DNA from: Candidatus Heimdallarchaeota archaeon LC_2
GTDB taxonomy: Archaea; Asgardarchaeota; Heimdallarchaeia; Heimdallarchaeales; Kariarchaeaceae
NCBI GenBank assembly: GCA_001940725.1
Contig: MDVR01000041.1
Location: forward strand, 1-54,418
Length of the DNA: 54,418 bases
Reading direction: 5' to 3'
The notes below the pieces were generated by a model. It was given only the letters and a program-made list of their open reading frames with translations, was not told the DNA's origin and did not search any database. Both the position numbers and the translations under genes were made by a program. Numbering within the stretch: the stretch's first letter is position 1; each line of letters opens with the position of its first letter. This document shows, piece by piece, positions 8,038 to 18,530 of the stretch.

Positions 8038-9687
8038 TTATAATTTGTAAATTTTTGAAGAATTTTTAGGGATTAAAACTGAACTTTCTTTCTTTGAGTC
8101 GTATAAAACAATTTGATAATCATATTTTGTATGATTTATAATATTCATACCGTCTAATTTTTGTTTCAGTTTAACACTCTTCTTCATTTTCAATCTATCA
8201 ACTATTTCGCTAATAAATAAGAATTCATGATTTGGATACTGTTGAATTACTTTGTTAAAATTTAATAATTCATCTGATCCAAACCAAAATTTGTCATAGA
8301 CATGAGTAACCCATATTAGAGGTAAATTAAATTTATGTAATCCAGGTGTTGAGTGTTTAATATCTTCAATTGAACCATACTGAGTTCCACTCCCAAAAAT
8401 GAAATTACCTGTTTCTTCTTCATTTTCATATTCAAGACCGATTAATGACATTGTTTTAGGGTGATTTGGGTTTAAGCTTTCCATTGCTTGTGAATCACAT
8501 GATAAAATCATTGATGAAAACATTGACAGAAAATTTTTGTTGACTTTATTTGTCCAGGTATGCGTTGGAGGTGTAAAAACTAAAGGTTTAACTCCAAATA
8601 TTTTTTCAATTTCTTCATTTGACTCAAAAATTCGTCTTTTTATTTCATCATCTGAAAGTTCGCGATTTTTCACAACGTCAAAAAATTCTTTTTGATACAT
8701 TGAGTAATTGGATTTAAACTTTATAAACAGAGGATAAAAAAATATATTCCATAATTTTGTAGATACACTTGAATGATTGAATCCATGATTACCAACTTGG
8801 AAAATTGTTTTAGATATTCCTTCTTTTAAAACTTGAATTATTTCAGGAAATATATCGCTCGATTTTTTATTCTTCCCGAGCCTAGATAAATAATAAGGGG
8901 TGTACATCAAATCAAATTTATTTCCATATTGTTCACCCACTGTTACCAAATGTCTATAGTTTTCTTTTTCCAGGATTTTTAATTTAAGTTTATCAATCCA
9001 TATAGTTGAAGGTACATCATCAATTCGTATATTTATCATCCACTTTGGGTATTGAATGGAGATGTATTTAAAATCAGATTCAAGTAATATTCGTTCATAT
9101 AAAGTCAAAAAAAATTCTGCATTTTCTCGTTCCAAATATCCACCTGAATGAATTCCAAAAAAATCATCAATACCCATGAAAATAATATTTTCATACCGTC
9201 CAACGACACATTCATCAGCGGGGGTGATCACAATTTTTTTGTCAAATTCTTTAAGAGGGAGAAATTTTGTTTTATAGTCTACTATATAATTTTTTTTCTG
9301 ATTCTGATTATTGATATAAGTATACCTCTGAGTTTGTATGACAGGTTGATCATTAACACAATTAGTTCCTGTATTAATAATCCAGAGGAGGTCTTTAAAT
9401 TGATTTAAATAAGGATAATCTTTGCTACTTATTGGAATTAAATAGAAAATTACACCTTTGAGTTCAATTAAATTAATTTCAGCTAACTTTTCTCTAATAT
9501 AAAAAATATTAATTTCAAGAGAAAGAAATCCTTGATAAACCCATTTGATCCGATCCAATTTTGCCCGAATTTCAAAATGATCTCTGTCTTTTTCTAGAAC
9601 AACTACATGAATTGAATTGGTAAATTGATTATACGTGTCTCTAAAGTGCATAAAGAATAACCGATCTTCTTTTATATTTGGAAACAC
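8038..9687 (-). CDS. Polysaccharide deacetylase-like (NodB/CE4 superfamily) protein
   Basis: A 549-residue protein with a C-terminal half of the NodB-homology type. Motif 1 is NIRIDDVPS (Asp-Asp near residue 220), motif 2 is VGNHGFNHSS (HxxxH metal ligands) and motif 3 is FTPPTHTW. Such enzymes remove N- or O-acetyl groups from sugars using a metal ion. The N-terminal 200 residues are not recognisable and could bind the glycan. No signal peptide or membrane segment is evident, so it would act on cytoplasmic, lipid-linked glycan. It sits between an epimerase and a GNAT gene on the same strand. The superfamily call is good; the substrate is unknown. Confidence 0.7.
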   Translation of the reverse strand: MFPNIKEDRLFFMHFRDTYNQFTNSIHVVVLEKDRDHFEIRAKLDRIKWVYQGFLSLEINIFYIREKLAEINLIELKGVIFYLIPISSKDYPYLNQFKDLLWIINTGTNCVNDQPVIQTQRYTYINNQNQKKNYIVDYKTKFLPLKEFDKKIVITPADECVVGRYENIIFMGIDDFFGIHSGGYLERENAEFFLTLYERILLESDFKYISIQYPKWMINIRIDDVPSTIWIDKLKLKILEKENYRHLVTVGEQYGNKFDLMYTPYYLSRLGKNKKSSDIFPEIIQVLKEGISKTIFQVGNHGFNHSSVSTKLWNIFFYPLFIKFKSNYSMYQKEFFDVVKNRELSDDEIKRRIFESNEEIEKIFGVKPLVFTPPTHTWTNKVNKNFLSMFSSMILSCDSQAMESLNPNHPKTMSLIGLEYENEEETGNFIFGSGTQYGSIEDIKHSTPGLHKFNLPLIWVTHVYDKFWFGSDELLNFNKVIQQYPNHEFLFISEIVDRLKMKKSVKLKQKLDGMNIINHTKYDYQIVLYDSKKESSVLIPKNSSKIYKL

Positions 9688-9819
9688 TTTAAGAAGATTA
9701 ATTTTATGTTTAAGGAATATAATTCAGAAATTTGTATTTTCAATTTTTTATAAAATTCCACTAATGAAGATAATTTCATAATATATTTTCAAACGTGTTT
9801 AAATTTGAACTTTCGAAAA

Positions 9820-10710
9820 TTAAATCTTCTTAAAAAATGTTTTATGATGTAATAGAACGTTTTCATTTAATTTAAAATGTATACTACATTTATCAGTACA
9901 GATTTTGTAGATATTGATCCTTGATCCAAGTTTAACCTTCTCATCACTCTTATCACTCAAGCACATAGAATTTATCGATTTGAAATCTCGGAAAATGAAA
10001 AAATCATATATAAATGAGTTAGATAGCCTTTCAAGTTTTTTAATAACTATCCCAATTGGTGTTAAATTATTATTAAGGACTTGAAAGGTTTTATAAGACC
10101 ATTTGATTTTTTGAAACCTATTTATTTTTATTTGTCTAAAATCATGAGTGAGTGTATCTATACTACTAATTTCAAAAAAATCTTTCCATTGTTGTGATAA
10201 TATTTTTTTTTCATATTTTTCCCATATTTCACTCTTCTTTGATTTTGTATTTGATAATGTAAATTGCTGATTAGAAACCTCGTTCACATTGATGTTAGTG
10301 TTTATAATTCCAGTATAAAAACAAACATCAAATGAACCATCAAAATTAGCACTAATGGTTTTCAATGATGGAATATTGTTAATTGCAACAGTTGTTATTG
10401 CATTTTGGATTTTCTGCCGAGACAAAAAATCAAATCCCTCTAAATATAGGTGTTTCGAAATTCCTTGTCCTCGAAATTTATATTTTACATATGTGTTCCA
10501 CATTCCATATATTTTATCAGATGATCTTTCAATAGATACAATCCCAACTGTTTGATTATTGATGATTAGAATTAAATTAAAAATTCGAATCTCGTTTAAC
10601 CAACGTGAAAATTTGGAAAGTAGGTTGTTTTTGATTTTAGAATGACCAAAAGGATAATTTCTAAATTCAGATGACAAATTGTCTCTACTATCACTTATTC
10701 TTGATTTCAT
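9820..10710 (-). CDS. GNAT-family N-acetyltransferase
   Basis: A 296-residue protein whose N-terminal half is a GNAT domain: a central strand with GIVSIERS, then VKYKFRGQGISKHL, the acetyl-CoA pyrophosphate loop (R/QxxGxG/A type), and the later strand NAITTVAINNIPSLKTI. The C-terminal 140 residues do not match anything I recognise and may be an acceptor domain. In this setting it probably N-acetylates an amino-sugar intermediate or a glycan. Note the deacetylase-like gene next to it. Confidence 0.7.
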   Translation of the reverse strand: MKSRISDSRDNLSSEFRNYPFGHSKIKNNLLSKFSRWLNEIRIFNLILIINNQTVGIVSIERSSDKIYGMWNTYVKYKFRGQGISKHLYLEGFDFLSRQKIQNAITTVAINNIPSLKTISANFDGSFDVCFYTGIINTNINVNEVSNQQFTLSNTKSKKSEIWEKYEKKILSQQWKDFFEISSIDTLTHDFRQIKINRFQKIKWSYKTFQVLNNNLTPIGIVIKKLERLSNSFIYDFFIFRDFKSINSMCLSDKSDEKVKLGSRINIYKICTDKCSIHFKLNENVLLHHKTFFKKI

Positions 10711-10811
10711 TGAGTTGTTTAATCACTTTATGGAGAAAAAATTATAAGACTATAGGTTGTATGTTAGTGTTTCGTAAAGCTTTTTCAAATTTAAAATGTT
10801 GTATTAATCAA

Positions 10812-13800
10812 CTAAATTGCATTTCTTCTTTCAATAAATTTCAGGTCAATGGATATGATCCAAAATATTGTGAATAATGGTATTAAAAGTAAGAATGATT
10901 TAACATATTCAACGTTTTCAGTAATTAATAATTTATCGTTTGATAATTTTGAGTTAAAATGATCAGTTATTTTAGCCGCATAGGGCAAGGAGGAATATAT
11001 TTTAATCCTTATGGGATCTTCAAAAACATTAGTAATTTCTTCTGTAACATTGGAAATTTGATCCCACTCCGCAGTGGTAAAATCATATTCCTTCCAATCT
11101 CTATTATATAATATCATTGTCCCATTCAATTCAATATTATAATTCCACAAAATGAAAATCACTTCATCATCGTTCACAACTCCAGTTAATGTAACCACAT
11201 CACTTTTGGACAAAAATGATTTTAATTGAATTTCCTCTAGATTTATTATAGACGAATTAATTAAGTTATGGGTTCCATTTTTTGGATATTTAATCCAAAG
11301 GGACCCTGAATTTCCAAAATTCGTCAGACGTATATCACCATTCATGCTGAATTGATCAAATACTTTGAAACTAGGAAATGATTGTCGTAAATTTTCTTTC
11401 AATTCTAAATCATTTAAAAAATCAGATAAATACGTTGTATAGCTAGATAATCCCCCATTTGATTTGAGATTGGAATACCTAAAAATCTGGTCAAACACAA
11501 TGGAAAAAAACATAGCTCTATCTATCTCATTATACAATTCTTCATTTAATATTCTCATGAAGTGGTTAACAAAAGAAATGCTAGCAACACCATTACTAAT
11601 TTTACAGGCAACAGGAATATGAGATAGATCAAAAGTTGAAAGATTACCAAAGTAACTGAATTCTAAATTAGTATTTTCTTTAAATGTATTTGAACTACAG
11701 AATGTATTGTTCTCACTCATGTTTATATCGGAGAAAATGCCATTAATTGGTTTGTTAAATATTGAAGAAGCTATATTTTGAAAATTGTCATAGTCAGTAA
11801 CAATATATTCGTTTTTAATTTGTAATTTTTGGAATAGAATTTGATTGATCGGACCTATAAATATCATCGAGTCAATCTCATTTTGCATTCCTAATAGTAT
11901 TTCTTGATTGATGAATAATGGATTATAAGGTGAATTTCCTATATGTGTATATAAAGTCGAACTTGGTTCAAAATCCCCCAGAATCAAGGGATAATCAAAA
12001 CCCGTTTTATTGTCAAAAAAATTGCTCTCAAAAAGTGTGAAACGATTGTTTTTATAAGATTCGTCCATTTCTCTTAATAAATTTGGAAACAATCCCCCTT
12101 CAGAAATCAAATAATTAGGTACCAAAAATAATCGATTACTTGTAAAATCCAAAGAACTCAAAATGTTAAACATTATATTCCACGAAACAGTGCCGATTAA
12201 TATTCTAAATTTATAATCACTTATTGTTGTACCTAACCAGCCTTTAGCGGAAAAATATGATGATAGAAGTGGATCAACAATATTAATGTTATCTATATCA
12301 TAATTTTTGTTTATGTACCCCCAGGTTTCATCATAATACTTGACTTTATCAAATTCATTGCTATAATCAAATGTTATTTGAACTAAAAAACTGCTTGAAA
12401 TAATTATCAAAATTAAATATATTAATAAGACCCTACTTTTCATTTGGGATCTCTTAAAATACATTGCTCTTAGAAACCTGTGTAGCACAGGGAGCAATAA
12501 TACCAAAGATATCTCAATAAATCTAGGTATAATAATTAAGAGATTAATCGAACTAAGCAAATATATTGAAAATAAAATGTATAAAAATCCAATTATAAAA
12601 TTGAGATTAAATTTTATATCACTGTGGAGAATAATTAGAGTATAAAAGAAAATAAATTGTACCAAAATGTAGGTGTTGAAATAATAGTAAAATGAAAGAC
12701 TCAGATTTAAAATTGAATTTTCAGAGAAAATCAACTTGTATGTTGTGAACAGTAAATTAACACCAAGAAATCCAGTTAACATAAAATTTAAAATTTTGAA
12801 ATTAGGGGTCTCTCTATTAAGAAAATAGGATGTATTAATTTTTAAAGTGAAGAAAATTATTATTACAAATGATATTATTTGCAACAAATAATTATCTGTA
12901 AAAGCTTTTCTAAATGCAATTAATATTGAATCAAATTGAGTACTGTTACTGACACCCGATCCAAAAGCTAAATCGGTAATTAAAAATACTAATATTGAAT
13001 TTAGAATTATCAATACCAACATTAATTTTTGTCTTATATCTGATGTATTCAAAAGCTTATAAGCGAAAATAGGAATTGAGAATACAAAAAAAGTAGGAGA
13101 ATGGGTCGCAAATTGAATACCTAATATAACAAAAATATTTACAAATTTCTTGTCAAATAAATAACTCTCTTTCTGATCAAATAATTTAGTTGATAAATAT
13201 AAACCCAATATTAGTCCGATATTTTTGGGATAAAAAAATATAAAGTTAAAAAATCCTGGTGAATAAAAAGTTCTAGCATCGGTTGAAAGAGCAGTTATCG
13301 ATAAGGTTTCATTAAGAATTTCGTTCAGAATGATTGCCATGAGCCATCCAAATCCAGATAAATAACCGAAAATTAAAATTGTTATTGAAAGGAAAATACC
13401 TTGATCATATTTTGACTGTGAACGGTCGGAGACTGCATCTATGAATAAATAAATTCCTATGATTAGAAACAAATTTAGAAAAGCTGAAAACATCAATATA
13501 GATTCAACTTCATTACCTGTTATCTGATACAAAATATAATAGATGATATGAAATTCTGCACCATATGCTAGGTTAAGATTTTCGACTTGGCCGTTTGACG
13601 ATATAATGTCAATTATAATCAAATTATGTATCCACCCATCTCCAGGTGGAATGACTTCTAATGATATAACTGAAATTAAACAGAAGATTCCAAAACTTAC
13701 ACTAAATATTAACAATTTTCGATTATATATTATTTGATTAAAATTAAAATAGAAAGTTTTCCTGGTGTAATATGATACAGAAACTAAAAATATCCCATGA

Positions 13801-14147
13801 ATAAATATATAAACCTCAAACGAAAATCTTCCAATCAGTAAAAGAGAGATGACCGAATAAATTATTGTAAAGATGAACCAATTGACGAAACTCTCTAGTA
13901 GAATATTTTCAAAACAAATTTTTTTCAAACCTTGATTTTCATTTACGAATGTCTCATTCACAGTAGGTTTATTTCCGGTCAAGTATATTGAGAGATAGAA
14001 AAATGGGATAATTAGATAAATAAATGTTAGCAATACGAATAAAAATTGCAATAAAATAATGGAATTATAATGCTTATTGAAAATTACGCCAATAAGTAAT
14101 CCTATTATAAGAATAAACTGTGATCCAAAAAATCCTAAATTCCGCAT
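10812..14147 (-). CDS. Large GT-C-like multi-span membrane protein
   Basis: A 1111-residue integral membrane protein with many hydrophobic helices in residues 1-620, a soluble, presumably external domain of about 450 residues, and a last hydrophobic helix near 1080-1100 with a basic tail. The first large loop carries an acidic motif, VIPPGDGWIHN (residues about 165-175), as expected for GT-C enzymes that take sugar from a lipid-phosphate carrier outside the cell. The external part contains sequons (NGT, NSS, NVT). The WWDYG motif of AglB is absent, so it is not an ordinary oligosaccharyltransferase. It is probably a lipid-linked-sugar glycosyltransferase or polymerase; this is inference from topology and context. 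It is the first gene of the minus-strand run. Confidence 0.6.
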   Translation of the reverse strand: MRNLGFFGSQFILIIGLLIGVIFNKHYNSIILLQFLFVLLTFIYLIIPFFYLSIYLTGNKPTVNETFVNENQGLKKICFENILLESFVNWFIFTIIYSVISLLLIGRFSFEVYIFIHGIFLVSVSYYTRKTFYFNFNQIIYNRKLLIFSVSFGIFCLISVISLEVIPPGDGWIHNLIIIDIISSNGQVENLNLAYGAEFHIIYYILYQITGNEVESILMFSAFLNLFLIIGIYLFIDAVSDRSQSKYDQGIFLSITILIFGYLSGFGWLMAIILNEILNETLSITALSTDARTFYSPGFFNFIFFYPKNIGLILGLYLSTKLFDQKESYLFDKKFVNIFVILGIQFATHSPTFFVFSIPIFAYKLLNTSDIRQKLMLVLIILNSILVFLITDLAFGSGVSNSTQFDSILIAFRKAFTDNYLLQIISFVIIIFFTLKINTSYFLNRETPNFKILNFMLTGFLGVNLLFTTYKLIFSENSILNLSLSFYYYFNTYILVQFIFFYTLIILHSDIKFNLNFIIGFLYILFSIYLLSSINLLIIIPRFIEISLVLLLPVLHRFLRAMYFKRSQMKSRVLLIYLILIIISSSFLVQITFDYSNEFDKVKYYDETWGYINKNYDIDNINIVDPLLSSYFSAKGWLGTTISDYKFRILIGTVSWNIMFNILSSLDFTSNRLFLVPNYLISEGGLFPNLLREMDESYKNNRFTLFESNFFDNKTGFDYPLILGDFEPSSTLYTHIGNSPYNPLFINQEILLGMQNEIDSMIFIGPINQILFQKLQIKNEYIVTDYDNFQNIASSIFNKPINGIFSDINMSENNTFCSSNTFKENTNLEFSYFGNLSTFDLSHIPVACKISNGVASISFVNHFMRILNEELYNEIDRAMFFSIVFDQIFRYSNLKSNGGLSSYTTYLSDFLNDLELKENLRQSFPSFKVFDQFSMNGDIRLTNFGNSGSLWIKYPKNGTHNLINSSIINLEEIQLKSFLSKSDVVTLTGVVNDDEVIFILWNYNIELNGTMILYNRDWKEYDFTTAEWDQISNVTEEITNVFEDPIRIKIYSSLPYAAKITDHFNSKLSNDKLLITENVEYVKSFLLLIPLFTIFWIISIDLKFIERRNAI

Positions 14148-14490
14148 ACAGTTGATTTCCCTTTTTTTTTAAATCATTTATAACCATTCATTTTATAAAT
14201 TTGAAATGAAATTATAAATTTAATAAAACAGGTAAAATTACAACAGTAATAAATATCTAACAATTCAAATTCATTTTATAAATAATTTTTATATGTAATT
14301 CAAAAGGTAACATCTCATACCATAACAATAATCTGCAGTCAAATGTTTTAATAATATTTATGACCTATCAATAAACAAATTACATTTCACAATTAATTAA
14401 ATGTGATTTGTAATAATGATGTAATGAAATCCTTTTACATGCAGTTTCAAGGTGGAATTAATTCATAAGAAATTTTGATATGAGAAGAAA
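14148..14490. promoter_or_regulatory. Divergent promoter region with 15-bp direct repeat
   Basis: A 343-base AT-rich spacer between the minus-strand GT-C gene and the plus-strand flippase. The 15-mer attcattttataaat occurs at 14186-14200 and again at 14269-14283; each copy contains a TATA-like ttttataaat. They may be promoter elements or a shared regulator site. There is no coding potential. Confidence 0.35.
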
Positions 14491-15924
14491 ATGAGTCTAA
14501 ATAAGAATAAAGATTCTATTGATTTTGGAAAATTAAGAGAAAAAACTAGTAAAATAACCTTATTACAACTATTCATTCATTTCCTAAATTTGTTACGGTC
14601 AAGCATAGTCTATCAACATGTCGGCGAGGAGGGGTTCGGAGTAATTGCGATAATCACTGCCTATCAAAGCCTTTCATTGTTTCTTTCTTTTCCTGGAACT
14701 CAACTTGTAGTTCCCAGAAAATTAATAATTATGGGCAATGATGAACGAAGTTATATAATCTCGTTTCACTTTATTTGGATACTTATATCGTCATGTTCTT
14801 ATTTGTTATTGCTATGGAATTACATAATAATAGATAATTCTGAAGGATCTCAAGTCATTAAAGAATTTATTAAATTTGTTATCCCTTTATTATTATTAAG
14901 TAATTTGTTAAACCTCTTTCGGTTAGTTCTAAATTCATTGAATAGACAAGTTACAGTTGTGAAAGTAGAATTGGTATCCAAATTTGTTGACGTTTTAGTT
15001 TCCGTCCTCTTAGTCAAAAACTATGGTATAACCGCTTTATTAATTGCATTGTTGTGTTCCTTCATTATTGGATTTATCTCATACACCAAGATATCATTAA
15101 ATTTGTTTAGCATAAAATATACTAAAAATAAAGTCAACTTATTCATTGAGTTATTGAAAGAATCTAAAAAATTTGCTCTTCTAAATTTCTTATTATATGG
15201 GTCAAATTTTATTGGAATTTATTTATTAGCTGATTTAACCAACAGCTCAATAGTAGGAGTTTACGCAATCGCAAAACTATTAATTCTACCAATAACTTTT
15301 GTCACAAACGCTTTTTTGTCTCTCTTGATTCCAAATTATTCACTTCTGAATAAAGAAAAAAATAATTTACAATTAACTGCAAAAAAAATAATAACCTTTT
15401 TTGCAAATAGGGCGCCAATAGTATTTTTAACACTGTTCTTTGTTATGCCATTATTTTTCAAGATTCTTTATCAAGATGTTGATAGTAAAGTGTTTTCAGT
15501 ATCTTTGATAATGATTCTTATAGCTTTGAATGCTTTCCATGAATTCAATTTAAACTCAGTCGCTATTGTAGAAAGAGCGGACGATTACCTAATTAAAGCA
15601 CAAATCATTGCTAAAACCGTTTATATCATAAGTTCTTTCATTTTGATACAAAATTTTGGAGTTCATGGTTTGGTTTACACAGAACTAGGAAGTAGTATGA
15701 TTTACCTAACAATTATGTTTTTGAAGTACCCGTTTATAAAAAAAGAACTTGTTAAAGTATATCTGTTAATAATTGAACTTGTTTTGCTTACATACGGATT
15801 GACATATATCATAAGTAATCCTCTACTTTCTATTATCGGAGGATTGATATCATCTATTGCCTATTTATTATTGGACAGGAATTTTCTAATTAATTTGATC
15901 CGAAAAAATAATCATCTTAATTAG
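14491..15924 (+). CDS. Wzx-like polysaccharide flippase (MOP superfamily)
   Basis: A 477-residue membrane protein with about 12-14 predicted helices and the layout of oligosaccharide flippases: a hydrophilic start, then LLRSSIVYQHVGEEGFGVIAI, the usual first-helix/loop pattern of these transporters (lN/lLR..iv...lG..gfG). It should move lipid-linked oligosaccharide from the inner to the outer membrane face. Lys-rich loops alternate with Ile/Leu/Phe-rich helices throughout. It is transcribed away from the GT-C gene and followed by a decayed methyltransferase gene. A second flippase lies at 37419-38891. Confidence 0.82.
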   Translation: MSLNKNKDSIDFGKLREKTSKITLLQLFIHFLNLLRSSIVYQHVGEEGFGVIAIITAYQSLSLFLSFPGTQLVVPRKLIIMGNDERSYIISFHFIWILISSCSYLLLLWNYIIIDNSEGSQVIKEFIKFVIPLLLLSNLLNLFRLVLNSLNRQVTVVKVELVSKFVDVLVSVLLVKNYGITALLIALLCSFIIGFISYTKISLNLFSIKYTKNKVNLFIELLKESKKFALLNFLLYGSNFIGIYLLADLTNSSIVGVYAIAKLLILPITFVTNAFLSLLIPNYSLLNKEKNNLQLTAKKIITFFANRAPIVFLTLFFVMPLFFKILYQDVDSKVFSVSLIMILIALNAFHEFNLNSVAIVERADDYLIKAQIIAKTVYIISSFILIQNFGVHGLVYTELGSSMIYLTIMFLKYPFIKKELVKVYLLIIELVLLTYGLTYIISNPLLSIIGGLISSIAYLLLDRNFLINLIRKNNHLN

Positions 15925-15960
15925 ATGGCTTAATATAACTTATTTTCATTAATAATTCTT

Positions 15961-16083
15961 CGTCGTAGGAATTTGGATGAAACTGGAATATGTGGTAAAG
16001 GAAATTTGACGGTTCATTCACTAATATCGAAACTAAACATTCCACTGAGGTACAAAACCTTGTTTTTCATTAAAATTTTTTGA
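15961..16083 (+). other. Coding-like stretch, possible gene tail
   Basis: Forty codons ending in TGA, without a start codon in frame. The peptide has coding-like composition (RNLDETGICGKGNLTVHS). It may be the decayed end of a gene lost between the flippase and the methyltransferase pseudogene. Not recognised. Confidence 0.2.
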
Positions 16084-16096
16084 GAATAGAGGTATC

Positions 16097-17260
16097 ATGA
16101 GATTTAATAATTTGGATTTCTTAGTCTGTGCAAATTGTACATACCATCCATTAGAGTTATCTCAGGATAAAGTGGACAGAAATCTTATTTCCTTCAATCT
16201 AAAATTCTTGAAATGATTAAATCAGATACAATTTATTGTAGTAAATATAATGAATACATTGACAAAATTGAGATAAAACCTGACTGTGTATCTTATTTTA
16301 ACTTTGAAATCATTGAAGGCAATCTAAATTGCAATTTGTGTGATTCTAATTTTCCAATATTAAACAAGATTGCAAACTTACTCCCATTGGAGATTTTAAA
16401 TAGAAGTCGAAATCAAATCCACACTTCTAACAGTGATTCAATAGATACTAAAGTAGAAGAATTACATCATCACAATCAAGAAGCTGATGAATATGAACCT
16501 CGTTGTGTAAATCATCAGAGATTTCATCAATTTTATAAAAGAAAATCAAAACATCTTCTCAAATATTTTCCAAAAGTCCAAAATTTCAAAGTACTAGATA
16601 CTGGATGTGGATCGAGTAAAGTTTCAATTTTCATGGTTCAGAATAATTATGTGATAGGTGGTGAAATATCCTTCGAGTTATTAAAAATATTTGCTAAAAA
16701 AAGTGAGTCGAAAAAATTGTTGACTGATTTTGTGTAGTTATGGATGCTAAAATTCCAACAATAATAAATGAAACCTCCAAAACTGTTACATTTTGGGGAG
16801 TTTCCCATCATTTACCTTATCGAATAATTTCATATGAGAATTCCTATCGCATTTTAAAACAGAATGGAATGATATCAATTTCCGAACCTAATTTATTTGC
16901 TTCAAAATTCCCATATTGGATTTCGAGATTGATCAATTATCCATATTATAAGATTCGAGGTATAGTCAATTTGATATTAAAAAAGAAAGAAATTAAACAT
17001 GATCACATGACTGAAGATGAAGTTCCTTTAAATTTGAAAGTGGAGATATATTTTTCTTCACCAACATTAGATTTAAAATTCTTTTTTCAAAAACTAGATG
17101 GTTTTTCGGAATCATAGATTTAAGGTATAAGCCCTATTTCATATTAAACATTTATTTTTTTCTTGTAAATATAATAGATAGTATATTGGAAAAATCAATT
17201 TGTAAAAACAAAGGAGTTGAATTAACTTATCATTGGAGTAAAAGATTGATTTTTCAATAA
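16097..17260 (+). pseudogene. Trm112-domain SAM methyltransferase, broken by three frameshifts
   Basis: Four overlapping or adjoining reading-frame pieces together make one SAM-dependent methyltransferase. Piece 1 (16097-16216) starts with a Trm112-like zinc finger, LVCANCTYHPLEL. Piece 2 (16213-16737) continues it with EGNLNCNLCDSNFPI and the SAM motif VLDTGCGSS. Piece 3 (about 16728-17119) carries WGVSHHLPYR and LKQNGMISISEP. Piece 4 (17102-17260) supplies the C-terminus, FFGIIDLRYKPYF. Each break is cured by adding one base to a short A or T run (near 16211, 16730 and 17104). It is therefore either a pseudogene or a product of homopolymer sequencing errors. The intact gene would make a protein of about 385 residues. 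Confidence 0.75.
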
Positions 17261-17276
17261 GAAAATGTAGTCGAAT

Positions 17277-18530
17277 TTAATTTCTTGATTGTAGTAAAAT
17301 TCTTTTAACAATACGAATAATGTTTTTCATTCTCTCCTCGTCTGTTTCAACAGTAAATTTGGAAACAATATGTTGAGCTTCTTTTAGCATGTTTGCCCTA
17401 AAGAGGGTGTTTTTCAAGATTTTAGCACATCCTTGAGCGAAATCCTTAGGATCAAGAGATGGAATTAATAACATCCCCTTTCCTTTAGTCAGAGAGACAA
17501 ATGTTCTATTAGAATATACAATTAAAGGGATATTGAAATACATTGCTTCAAGAGCCGAAAGGCCAAAACCTTCAGATAACGTAGGAAAAATCATCCCGTC
17601 TGACCCTTGATATATTTCAATTGCCATCCTTTGAGTGACTTGATTCAGAAACACAATATCATCCTTTAGATCTAACTTTATTGCCAATCGCTTCAATGAG
17701 CTCTTTAAGGGGCCATCACCCAGTATTACTAATTTTCGATTTATCTTCATTTTTTTGAGATGCCTAATTGTTTCTATAGCAATATCTGGTCTCTTATTCG
17801 GATCTAGAGACCCTGAGTAAACAAGATATTGTTCAAATGACTTGATAAGATTCTTAATTATACCAGTTTGGTCTGAGGTTAAATTTACGTTCAATAATTC
17901 TGCAATATAATTTGCATTATATTCTGATAAAAAAATATCATCATGCCTATTCAGTGGTAAAATAGATTTCAGATAATCTACCAACGGTTGACTGATACAA
18001 ATGTGATAATCGATTTTGTTAAAATAAAATTTGTCGTAAAATTTCAATAATTTCTGTTCCCAACCTATTTTAACTTCTCTTTTGAATTTTGATCTGATTC
18101 GAATTCCAAAAAGCTCTGTTACAAACCCTTGATGAAAAAGTAACGTTTTAGGAGAATTGTAATTCTTTGTAGAGACCAAAAAAGATGTAAATTTTAATAA
18201 ATGACTTGGAGTATCAATAATCAATAATTTTGGTTCGACAATTCTTATAATATCTTTAATAATAACTTGATTTTGGATTAGGCTAGTGTTAATTTTCAAA
18301 ATACTAACAGGAAGGTCTTTATCATTAATCAACTTAATTTTAGACGATGGTGTGGAATTCGTATTTGCATGATCAAATGAGAGTATCAGTAGTCCATTAA
18401 ATTCAGTAGTTAAAATTTTAACTCTTTTAAGAAACTCAATTCTCCTATGATCCTTCAGAGGTACATTAACGTTATGTGCAATTAGAATTAAATCAGTTTT
18501 TTTAATTACCAACTCAATATTTCTGATCAT
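17277..18530 (-). CDS. Glycosyltransferase family 4
   Basis: A 417-residue GT-B retaining glycosyltransferase. The donor half is textbook GT4: YLVYSGSLDPNKRPDIAIE, then KLVILGDGPLKSSLK, then PTLSEGFGLSALEAM with the two donor-binding Glu residues, and NIPLIVYSN. The N-terminal half is less conserved but has LLFHQGFVTELFG, where an acceptor-site loop is expected. No signal peptide or membrane helix is seen. It is isolated on the minus strand between a plus-strand pseudogene and a plus-strand dehydrogenase, so it has its own promoter. Donor and acceptor unknown. Confidence 0.87.
   Translation of the reverse strand: MIRNIELVIKKTDLILIAHNVNVPLKDHRRIEFLKRVKILTTEFNGLLILSFDHANTNSTPSSKIKLINDKDLPVSILKINTSLIQNQVIIKDIIRIVEPKLLIIDTPSHLLKFTSFLVSTKNYNSPKTLLFHQGFVTELFGIRIRSKFKREVKIGWEQKLLKFYDKFYFNKIDYHICISQPLVDYLKSILPLNRHDDIFLSEYNANYIAELLNVNLTSDQTGIIKNLIKSFEQYLVYSGSLDPNKRPDIAIETIRHLKKMKINRKLVILGDGPLKSSLKRLAIKLDLKDDIVFLNQVTQRMAIEIYQGSDGMIFPTLSEGFGLSALEAMYFNIPLIVYSNRTFVSLTKGKGMLLIPSLDPKDFAQGCAKILKNTLFRANMLKEAQHIVSKFTVETDEERMKNIIRIVKRILLQSRN

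Noticed and set aside
10812..14147. GT-C-like protein as the AglB oligosaccharyltransferase
   Set aside because: The catalytic WWDYG motif is not present, and the acidic loop and overall length differ.
16735..16737. TAG within the methyltransferase could be read through as pyrrolysine
   Set aside because: The rest of the protein lies in a different frame after the TAG, and two more frame breaks follow, so readthrough would not restore it.
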